A stretch of 64,000 nucleotides of DNA from Hevea brasiliensis (Eukaryota; Streptophyta; Magnoliopsida; Malpighiales; Euphorbiaceae): NCBI RefSeq assembly GCF_030052815.1, contig NC_079505.1, positions 26,242,843 through 26,306,842 of the forward strand, read 5' to 3'. The notes under the pieces were generated by a model. That model was not told the origin of the DNA and ran no database searches. It worked only from the letters and a program-made list of their open reading frames with translations. The translations under genes were made by a program, and so were the position numbers. The number at the start of each line of letters is the position of its first letter. Position 1 is the stretch's first letter. Shown here one piece after another: positions 12,068 to 22,200 of the stretch.

Positions 12068-13393
12068 GGCAAAAGGCCTTGTTAAGCCCCTATGAAATGG
12101 TTCAATAGTCACATAAGCCCTGGTCAATCTATTTGGTTCATTTAAACCCTTCAAATTCGAAAAACCGTATAAAAAAACCCAGAATTAACACTATTAATAA
12201 TTTGTTAAAATTTACATTTTATCTAACAAAATAGAGGTACCACTTTCTAAAATTCCATTAGTTTTTCATTGTTCTTCACCTAGAGAATTTGTTCCTCACC
12301 AAAAATCAATTTCATTCATTCCTTTCAAGCCTTGTGATATCCAGGTAGTGGTTCATCAACAAACTTGAAATTTAATGTTTGTATCTCTTCTATCTTTTGT
12401 GATTTTTAGAATTCATTTTTCTCTTCTTTCATTTAGTTTGCGATTTTCAGTTATCAAGTAACCCGAAATCTATTATCTCCTCTCCATTATTGTAGAAATC
12501 CATAGTTCTTAATCACTTATTTCACATATTCTCTTCATCTTTGTGGTTTTTCAAAATTGCTTTGAAAATCATAAAAGACCCATTTTATCACCTGCTCGCA
12601 ATCATTTTTTCTCAATTTTTTTTTTGTTCACCACTGTCATATGCTATGAAACCAGCAACTCCACATGCAGGTATTGAGAATTTTCCAAAATCCATTTATC
12701 CATTTCTCTCTTCTCGGTTGATCAATAGTTGATCAATTCTTTCATTACTCTCAATTGTGATTTTCCAAAATTCAAAAATCAGTTGCTCATGTTTTTGAAA
12801 TCTATTCTCCCAAATCTCCTATGAATCAAATTTTCAACATACACTTTTACATCAACTTGTTTTCGGCTGCTACCCATAAAATTTTAACCATTTACCTCAC
12901 TTAGAAGTGAGAACTTCTATTTAATTCTTTTCACCAATAACTTGAATTTTGTGTGAGCCTTTGACTATGGCTAGAGTAAAAAATGTGGTTGTGAAACACA
13001 GGGAAGCCAACCAAAAGAGACCAGCTCTTGTGTGCATGGGTTTGGAAATAACTCTGTTCCTTTTTCCAAAAGATGAAGAAAAGGAAAGAAAAGAAACTCA
13101 TTTTAGACTTGTGGACAGGCATAAATTTGCTACCAGGCGGGAATACCTAACTCATCCTTGGAGTTAGAAATGGAAGGGAAGCATGAGAAGCAGAGAAAGG
13201 ATGGAGTTGTAAACGTCCGTTTGTCATGTGATGTGCATGTGATTTGTTTTTGACTTATTTGGCCAGTTTAAGAAAAAATTTGGGCCTTATTACTATTTTT
13301 TTTAATCTCAAGGGCTTAAATGAACCAAATAGATTGACCAGGGCTTATATGACTATTAGACTATTTTACAGAGGCTTAAAAAGGCCTTTTGCC
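12068..13393. mobile_element. Nonautonomous Mutator-like element (MULE), 1326 bp
   Basis: Terminal inverted repeats of about 95 bp: the left end starts GGCAAAAGGCCTTGTTAAGCC and the right end, reversed, GGCAAAAGGCCTTTTTAAGCC. Both then share CATTTGGTTCATTTAA-like blocks further in. Flanks are AAAAAAATA (12059-12067) and AAAATAATA (13394-13402), a 9-bp duplication with one mismatch. Long inverted repeats plus 9-bp duplications are the hallmark of Mutator-like elements. No transposase is present. The interior is not obviously repetitive and carries a small ORF. Confidence 0.8.
12949..13167 (+). CDS. Small ORF inside the MULE, unknown (72 codons)
   Basis: It lies in the interior of the Mutator-like element. 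The first ATG is at about 12967 (MARVKNVVVKHREANQKR), giving a short basic, Lys-rich peptide with no recognised domain. It could be a captured gene fragment (Pack-MULE type) or chance. No splice sites or promoter were established. Confidence 0.2.
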   Translation: MCEPLTMARVKNVVVKHREANQKRPALVCMGLEITLFLFPKDEEKERKETHFRLVDRHKFATRREYLTHPWS

Positions 13394-13402
13394 AAAATAA
13401 TA

Positions 13403-13773
13403 TTTATAACTACCTAGCATCTAATACAGCCTTAAAGTATAGAATGAACTATCTAACACATCTTTAGCAAAGATTCAAATATTTGTGCAAGGCAACTAGT
13501 TGAAACCATGCACACATCTAACATCACACAGATATATATAGCTATGGAATTGCTCCCTTATCCCAGCTCTCAGATCCAAGTAATGCCAATGAGCTAACCT
13601 CAAGCACAAACTTTCTCTTAATTCCAATTTTGGGTTAATAAGCTTTGCTTAAGAATAGTTAATCCATTATGTGTTTATGTAGGCGATCTAAGCATATTCT
13701 CTTCTTACTTCTTACTAGATCAAGGAGTTTGTTGAGTCACCATTTAGCGAATTAATATTAAACATGCATCTAA
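13403..13773. other. Intergenic spacer, nothing recognised
   Basis: Non-coding DNA between the MULE and the solo LTR. Confidence 0.4.
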
Positions 13774-16658
13774 TGTAATACCCTTACTTTAAGTAGTTAT
13801 GTATATTCCACTGTTCTGGCGACTAACGTCTGTTTGAACGGCTGGAATGTCTGGAACTATCCTTAAATTAAGGTTAAGATATATAATTTAATCTTAAATT
13901 GGTCAATTAAGGGTGAAAAAAATCAAAAGAAATAGATTAGAAAATAGTTAAATGTACTTAAGTCCTGGTGATGAGTGACTTTCCTGGGAAGTAGCTAAAA
14001 ATCGATGTTTCGGATTTGTTTGCTATTCCAATTCACATAGGACCTTATAAGACTCTTAATTAAGACTTAAATAAGATATAATAAAGAATTAACAAGTTAA
14101 AAAAAAAAAACAAAAAGAAACAAATAAAATGCATTAGAATTGGAAAATGGCATATATGGTTATTTTAAGGAAGATTAAGGGCAAAGATGAAACTAACATT
14201 TGTCATGTGACTTGCACATGGCTATGACAGCCATAAAACATCTCAAAATTCATATTAGGATGCAGAAAATATAAAGAAAGCAGAGAGAGAGGAGGTGGCC
14301 AAATAAGGGAAGAAAAGGGAGGAAGGAGAACCACTATTTTTCAACTTGAATTTTCACTCCAAATCAAGGTATTTTGCTTCCCAATCACTTCTAAGCAACT
14401 TATTTCTACTTTTCTTTAGTTTATTTCATGATTTGGGAGAAAGGAAAGTTAGGGTTCATGTAGGTTGGATTATGAAAGTTGATGGAAAACTGGAAACTCG
14501 TGAAAGTAACTTGATTTAATTAGGTTTAATTTGATTTTTAGCATAATTTTAACATTCTAAACACAAAACCAACAATAATTTTGCATGAATCAACAAAATC
14601 CACCTACGATTCCTCGTGATATGGTTCGGCTAACATTAGAGAAATTGGAGAAAATTTATTTTTGTCCAATTAACTAGTTAATTTAACTAATTAAGCAACC
14701 TAGACATGAATTCTAGTATTAAGTTAATATATTTGATGTTGAATCAAATTTTCCATTATGCAAAGATATAGGAAGTTGTTGAAACATGGTGAAATTGCCA
14801 TATTTGGCAGCCACTTTGATAAATTTATTCGGAATTATGTGGATGTTGGTTGATTGATTGAGAAATGCAGGATTAAAGTGCTTTTGACGGAGAATACCAA
14901 GGTATTTTCTAGGGGTCCGAAAAACAAAGGAAGCGAGTTCTTTTTGGCATGTAAATCTTGCACACCAAGTATTTGATAAAATGCCTCAATGAACTTAAAA
15001 GAAGGAAGAAAAAATAATTAAATAAAAAGAATAGTTAAGACATCTATCTGAAATGTCTGTGTTTCTCTGCATGACAACAAGTCATAAAGGGAAAAGTGAA
15101 GGTAATTGCAGAAGTGGGGAATCAGCTTAATTTGGAGGAGAAGAGGTTTGTGCACAACTACTATTAAACAATTAAATGTTTCTACATATTTATGTTGATA
15201 AAATAGCTTTATTGATACGTGTTTTATGTTCTTTAAAATATGATTTTATCATAACAATTGATTGAATTTCATTATTATTATGATGAATTTTCATTGAAAT
15301 TATGATTTATATTGTGTTTTATGTGAAGAGTATTTGTTACGGAGATTTGCAGTAAATGGATTCATATTGAGATTTCATACCCATACAAAAGGAAATGAAT
15401 TTATGATATTGTTTTCATATCTCACGGCTAATGCTTGACATGGTTATTATCCGTTTCTCATTTGTTGAGGTGACACATGGGTGCTTAGATGGATGTGATT
15501 TGGATACCATGGTATGTACACATTGATATGATATGGTCTCCCTTATGTAAGAGATGAGATGAGATTTAAAGATGGCCCTTGCGTATTATTTATGTATATG
15601 GTGTTATGGATGGCATGTGCATAGTGATATGATATGGTCTCTTTCAGGTAAGAGGTGAGATGAGATTTGAAGATGGCCTTTGCGGATTAATCTTATATTA
15701 GACTGGTGAGATTAAGAATGAAATTTAAATTATGCAAAGGTGTTTCAAAGATGATACCATATGAGCAAATGATATATAAGAAACTGTTTTTTACATGTGA
15801 TCCATACTTTTATATTCACCTTGTGAGTATATTTGAATATCCATTTCCATGACTTGTTTTAAATATTGTTTTCATGACTTATTATTTAATGATTTAATTG
15901 TTTTATGGTTTAATATTTTTTGTGCACCACTGCATGCATTTGTACTCAACGTTAGTTATTTTCCTAACTAACGTAGATAAAAGAAAGGAAAAGATTACAG
16001 GAGAGTAGGAGCAATACCTGTTGTCACCAAGATCAGGAGCCAACTTGATGTAGGTGACTTAGTTCCTTGATTTTGTGTATATATGATGTTATCCATTTGT
16101 AACAGGATATCTTGTTTTAATATCTAATTGTTGATTGTATATAAATATAAACTTTATGAAATGTTTTATTAGTTAATTGATTGAAAAAAACTAGTATGCA
16201 GTTTTGATACCCATGAGACTGTTGAGCTATGGATTGCCACAGGTATTAATTTAAGTATTACTTGAACTGTTTAGCTAAAATACAGTAGTTTTAAAATTCT
16301 AAATTATCTGATTTAAAGCTTTTCTGTAAGAAAACTTATACTTAGAAACTATATCATTTTCTTAAGAAGGTGTACTGCATCTAATTTTAAAACAAAATAT
16401 ATAGTTGCAAAATACTTTGAAAATTGATTAAAATAAGTGACAATGAATTTTTGATTTATGGTTGTTTTGATAATCTTTTTGTGGTCTAAAGTTTTGTAGT
16501 AAAATGTTTCTTATTCTGTTATGTTTTGAATTAAAATAATTTTAAATCTTACTCAATCCCTTGTAATGTGTTCATCGGGTTCTAATAATTCGATCTTAGC
16601 ATCCGTTGAACATATTACGGGAGACATGTTACGTCTAGGAGAGGGGTAAGACGTGACA
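13774..16658 (+). repeat. Solo LTR, Tekay/del-like Ty3/gypsy family (about 2.9 kb)
   Basis: It starts TGTAATACCCTTAC and ends GGGGTAAGACGTGACA, like the LTRs in the 31-64 kb nest (TGTAACACCCCTAAG ... GGGGTAGGGTGTGACA). The first 90 bp share the pattern 'ctgttc ... gctggaatgtctggaac' with element C. No primer site follows the right end, and the flanks TCTAA (13769-13773) and TTTAA (16659-16663) resemble a 5-bp duplication with one mismatch, so it is a solo LTR. A tandem duplication of about 110 bp (GATATGATATGGTCTC... units) lies at about 15525-15690. Confidence 0.75.
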
Positions 16659-16663
16659 TTTAA

Positions 16664-17109
16664 CATCAATATTATTATAAATTTTCTAAGCTCATGCATC
16701 ACTTGTATGTATATGTACTAGATATAAGATTAGGTCAATTATGTACCGTTAGCTAGGGAAAGGGGTTAGGGAAAGAACTAATGCGGCTAAAAAATGTGAG
16801 AAAGCTCACATTGAGCTTAAACAGTAATAGAATTGCCGAAAATGGCATCTGGAATCAAGGTAGCTGCAAGTCCTTCATTTCTCCTTTTGAATTCACAACT
16901 TGGGGGTGAGAAGAAACCATGAATGCAAGGCTTGGTTCAACAAAATGGATGGGTTGAAGGGAGTTTGAGGTGTAGCTTGGCCTAAAATTTTAGACGAAAA
17001 CCACTAAATTTTGGTAGAAATTGTGATTGTCCCTCTTTATTCTTTCTCCTTATTCTTCCTCTTCTTCCCTCCTTTTTTTTTTTTTTTTAATTTTTTCCAA
17101 AATTCTCTT
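16664..17109. other. Intergenic, nothing recognised
   Basis: Mixed-composition DNA ending in a pyrimidine-rich run (about 17035-17090). No gene or clear repeat. Confidence 0.4.
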
Positions 17110-17571
17110 ATGGTTACTTGATTTAAAATAAAGTAAAATTATTTTATTACGAAAAATAAGGTAATGTAATAAAATTTTACAATTTATCTCATCAAATTTT
17201 TGTAAAATGATTTTTTTTAGGTAAAATAATCAATTATAAAAAATTTATTACCTTAATGGAAAAAAAATTTATTCAACATCTTAAATTATCATATTTTTCA
17301 CATAATCTTAAATTTTAATTAAAATAATAGATGTTAAATGTGAAATACTAAATAAGTACACTTATTTAATTTTATTTTTAATAATATTAAAAAATATTAT
17401 GCATATTCTTTTACGTGAAGAAATTTTATTTTTTTTGTTAAGTTAAAAATTTTTTTGTAATTAACTATTTTACGGGAAAAAGCATCATTTTATAAAAATT
17501 TAATAAATGAATTATAAAATTTTATTAAATCACTTTAATTTTTACTTTATTTTAAATCAAGTAACTAGAAT

Positions 17572-17572
<1 letters not shown>
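17110..17572. mobile_element. Foldback MITE with about 120-bp inverted arms
   Basis: GTTACTTGATTTAAAATAAA at about 17113 recurs inverted at about 17540-17565, and matching continues inward (TAATAAAATTTTA, AAATTTTTGTAAAATGAT). Very AT-rich, no coding capacity, superfamily unknown. Confidence 0.65.
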
Positions 17573-17574
<2 letters not shown>

Positions 17575-17654
<80 letters not shown>

Positions 17655-17746
17655 TTTCAAGGTGTTACACTCCCTTCCCGTGCTTAGAATATATATATAT
17701 ATATATATTTCTTTTCAAGGTGTTACACTCCCTTCCCGTGCTTAGA
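17575..17746. repeat. (AT)n microsatellite with duplicated 35-bp flank
   Basis: About 76 bp of pure AT repeat (17575-17650) is followed by a segment running from TTTTCAAGGTGTTACACTCC to GTGCTTAGA (17654-17688). A second AT run (17689-17709) and a second copy of that segment (17712-17746) come next. Read on the minus strand the segment is GGGAAGGGAG followed by TGTAACACCTTG, which resembles a polypurine tract plus an LTR start. The apparent Ile/Tyr-repeat ORF here is an artefact of the AT repeat. Confidence 0.7.
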
Positions 17747-17869
17747 TCCCTTTGAAATCCTTTGACTTTGGCTCCAAGTACAACCATCCTCTGAATGAAT
17801 GTTAGTCTAAATTTTAGAGTTGCCTATGAGTTCGAATTGTGACATAAACTTTATTTTTTTCAAGGTAAC

Positions 17870-18330
17870 ATAAGACTAGGGATGGAACTAGAAATTAATC
17901 TTTAGGGGTTAAAAATAAATATTAAAAAGAAATTAAATGAAATTTTGATAAAAATATAGAGACTAAAATAAAAATATATAATATTAAGATATCAAAAATT
18001 AAATAATATAAAATTATGAATGATATTTATATAGAAGTGCAAAGGCCACAATAAAAATAAAAATATTAGGGAGGTAAATAGTTGTTTTCTAAAAAATACA
18101 CTAAATTTTATAGATAAAATTTTAAATTTTAAATTTTAAATTTTAAGGGAGCTAATAGTAATTTTTTTGAAAAAATAATTAAAACATATGAATAAAATTA
18201 GAATTTTAAAAACTTTTAGGAGGTAAATTGTAATTTTTTTTTTAAAATTTAAATTTTAGCTAAAATTATAATTTCGAAAACTTTTGAGGCCACAGCCCCT
18301 ACCTTGTGGTGTTGCGCTCTGCACAAGACA
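17870..18330. repeat. Degenerate dispersed repeat (tentative)
   Basis: It opens AGGGATGGAACTAGAAATTAA and closes near GAGGCCACAGCCCCTACC, with AGGGAGGTAAATAG- and GGAGGTAAATTGTAA-like internal motifs. The pattern resembles widely dispersed plant repeats with GGGG...GCCCC ends. The class is not determined. The following 18330-19000 is AT-rich with partial inverted repeats and no gene. Confidence 0.35.
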
Positions 18331-19004
18331 TTGGTTGAATTAGAATAATTTTTTTTTTAATACTTGCTAATAAAGTTAGTTACGTTCAAATTGATATGAA
18401 GTACTTTTAAGTTAATTTATAAATTTGACTTTAAAAATAAAATATTTTATTGCATAATAATTATAATGTAAAACTAAATTAAAATTGTGTCTTTAAAATT
18501 TGATAAAATTTATTATTTAAATTTTATATTTTTAAAATTAAGTAATTTCATTTATGAGATTTGATAAAATTTACAATTTGATTCATTTATTTAATTTTTT
18601 ATTTAATTTATTATCAACTGTAATAAAAAAAATAAAAATATTCATAATTTTATATATTTTCTAATTGAATGATTTAATTCTTAATTTTTATATTATAAAT
18701 AAAATAATCTTTAAAGTTTTATATTTAAAATAAAATAATCTCTTAATATAAATTATTTTATTTGTACAATAAAGTTTTAAAAATTAAATTGTTTGAATTA
18801 ATAAATATATAGATTTATAAATATTTTGGTAATTTTTATTATAATTAATAATAAATTAAATGGAGAATTACATTATTTAATTTTAAAAATATAAAATTAA
18901 ATTATAAATTTTACAAGGAGTAAGTTGTAGATTACTTTAATAAAATGGTTTAACTCATAAAGATAGCTTTTTGTCCTTTTCTGTAATTAAAATAATAAAA
19001 ATAT

Positions 19005-19030
19005 TATAAATAAATATATATAAACCCTAA
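19005..19030 (+). promoter_or_regulatory. TATA box and telo-box of the epimerase gene
   Basis: TATAAATAAATATATATA (19005-19020) is followed directly by AAACCCTAA (19022-19030), the plant telo-box motif common in promoters of housekeeping genes. It lies about 215 bp upstream of the start codon. The transcription start is inferred, not seen. Confidence 0.5.
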
Positions 19031-19244
19031 AAAACCAAATCAGCACTGAGCTTCTGAAGTGGAAACAACAAAACAAAATTGGAAACGATGTCGAAATTTC
19101 ACGAACACAGTAATAAATAATTAATTAAATCATCAAATTCAAACGCAGATAGTGATTTGCATACTCTACACAGACACACTCAGATTTGTATGGTGATTTT
19201 ACTCAATAGGAAGAAGAAGAAGCTTTGGCCAAGACACCCAACTT

Positions 19245-22200
19245 ATGGCTACGGGCAGCGATAGGGTGGCAGTCGAGCTCTGTAAAGGCATCAATGGTCT
19301 CGACAAAGTTGTTCTCCGTGAGTCTCGTGGCAGTTCTGTTGAGGTAACTTCTCGACGATGCGTTTTTACCTTATTCTCACTTCCCTGATTTTGGATTTCT
19401 ATGATCTAACTTCTTTTGCTCTTTAATCTGCTTCCGATTATGAATTTAACCAGATCAGATCATTTCATGTAATTGTATTTGCATATTATACACTCTTTGT
19501 TTGGATGCCGCGAAAGAATTATGCTTGGAAAGGAAAACTAGGTTTTAACTGCTAATCTTATGCTTCTCTTTTTTGCTTTACTGTGGGTTTTATGTTATGG
19601 GTGATGACCAAATAACATTGAATACGTTAATAATCGTTAGTTTTTTTTTTATAATTTTTTTGGTATTTGCAATCTTCAATGGAATGTGTATGAAACGGCT
19701 TGCAATGTAATTTTCCAGAAGTTTGTATGTAGAGAGATATACTACAAGTGGATTTAATTTTTTTAATAGAGAGTTCGTTCAGATTTAGAGTTAAGCGTTA
19801 TTGAAATCATGGTTTAGATATAAGTTGCTGCTTACCGGACAGTTTATGGAGCTTGCTTGTTGAATTTTACTGCTTGCCTATTTCAAAAGTGCGTTTCCTT
19901 TCTTGTCATTTGTTTCTGATAAACCTGATTCTAATAATTGAACTTCAATAATGAGATTTTCTGTAGATTGAATTAATTCTCAAATCTATGAGCACACCCA
20001 CGGGCACACCCATTTAGCCACACGGTTTAGATTGATGTTCGTTGAGAAGTATTCGGATTATTCATTTACAAGTAACTTTACTAGTGAGTATGAACATGAT
20101 TTTTAACTGTTTTTAAAACCTAAAGCTTTTTATCCATTGAATGTTCTTTAGAATAAGGAGACAAAATTGGCATTATGCCAATGCCTCTAGGAAAATAAAT
20201 ACCTAATTTTAAGTTGAATTTTGCATTCTGTTGCTTTTGTTGGAACACTGAATTGTGTTAACTAATTTGAAGTGTCAGCATCATATCCTTGTCCAAGTAC
20301 TCTTATCCAATATCGGTAACGTAGGGTAAAGTAAAGAGTTGAAGAAGTTTAAAAAATAAGTTGAAGAAGTTATGAATTTTAAGCTTATTTTCAACTTAAT
20401 TGAACTTCGTTATTGCTAATGATTGAATCTTTTTGCCAGAGACATTTAAATATCCTGAGACATTTTATATAAATAAATCCTGAGATATTTCAAATAAAAA
20501 AGGTGGACTATTTGCTGCACATTGGACATTTGAACTGTGATTAGGGCTAATTTTTCTTCATGATCATGCAATGAAATCAGGGAAACTTGATTTAGACTAA
20601 TTTTTACTGTAAATTATCTGAGAAAATTGAAGAAACATTGCTGAGTTAGGTTAGCATTTGATAGCCACGAATTGTAATGTTTTGTCTCCTTCTTCTATTA
20701 TATTTTCTTGTCCAAGTTTTTGGTTTCCATCATTTTTAAGGCTGGAAGTTGCAAGCATTATTATTTTCTGCCATGTAAAATAGTTATTATTATTTTTTTT
20801 ATACTTCCTATTTACTTACACTTTGTTTCTCCAGGTATACTTGTATGGTGGTCAAGTAACATCTTGGAAAAATGACCATGGCGAGGAGTTGCTTTTTGTT
20901 AGCAGTAAGGTGCTACATAATAATATAATTATTCCTGTTGTTTCATAAGCATTTGCATTTTTACAGTTTTGGGATGTCAGTGAAGTTTTGATACCCTTTC
21001 TATAATATATCCCCTGCCACAACTTCAATTACATTTAAAGAATAGTTTTTATTATTTAATGCATGTGAATGCACTTCTTTCACTTTTTTAAAGTATTTTT
21101 TATTTATTTATTTTTTCTTGTTGGAGTTAGAAATAGTGTATCTTTCTTTGTTTTATGGGTTGATGCATTGGGAAAAACATTCCTTTGCTGGTACTAACTA
21201 ATAAGGGTAAGGTTACTGTGCATACTTTGATTCAAAAAATCTTCTAAAATTTTCAGTGAATCCACTTTATCTACTTAGTTGGCTCTAAAACCCAAAAACC
21301 TGTTTGTTTAGGTATCTGTACTTTATAGTTGGTTTTAGTGCTTATGTGTCTCATAAAGCTTATCTACTAGTGATTGTGATATACAATTACCAATTATGAG
21401 ATTTGGCTTCATTTCAAGGACAAAATCAAAGTGATTAAATGAAAAGAAAGAATAAATATGCATGCGCACAATTTTCAGTGGCAATACCCTCCAACTGTCA
21501 TTCTACATTGTGGTTACCATCATTGGCTTTTGTGTTTTAAGAGAGACATGAGTATGCGTGGGAATATGTGCATGTAGTGGTTACCCTGAAAGGTTATGAG
21601 GATTGGCAATGTAAGGAATTCTCATTTAATGCAAACTTGTACACGCTTAAACAATGTCCTGTTGAAATTAACAGTCTATTTGCAATATTGTGACATCACC
21701 TAGACAATTGATTGTTGAAAAATTTAATTTTGTTTGAAAAAAATCTGTTATCCTTATTCCTAATAAATTAAAGAGTTTAATTATCATGATTAGTGATGTC
21801 TTCACTTTTAATGAAGCAGTGCTCTCAAGTTCGCTCTCTTCAGGTTTTTGTTAGGCCGATTTTTTCCTCTCTTCTTGGTATTATTAGACCATGTTATGTA
21901 TGATAGTTTTGAAATTAGTTGTTTAATTGGTAGGCATGCTGATATATTTATTGTGTTATTGTTGCTGTTTCGATTTTTTGATGTCTCATTTGAGTTGTTT
22001 CCTTATTAGTTTTACATGAAGTTAAGGGAAAAAGAGGTTTCCCTCAATAGCATTACCATTTGGTAAATGACCATTGTAATGTGAGTTAGAGATTTAAAAC
22101 TATTCTTAGGTCTTCATCTACAAATTTGAGCTTTTAGTTTGAGTTATTTCTTGACATGGTATTAGAGTCTTTTAGACCAAAAGGTCCAAAAGCTGAATTT

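Noticed and set aside
17507..17755. 82-codon ORF rich in Ile and Tyr
   Set aside because: It is a reading of the (AT)n microsatellite, not a gene.
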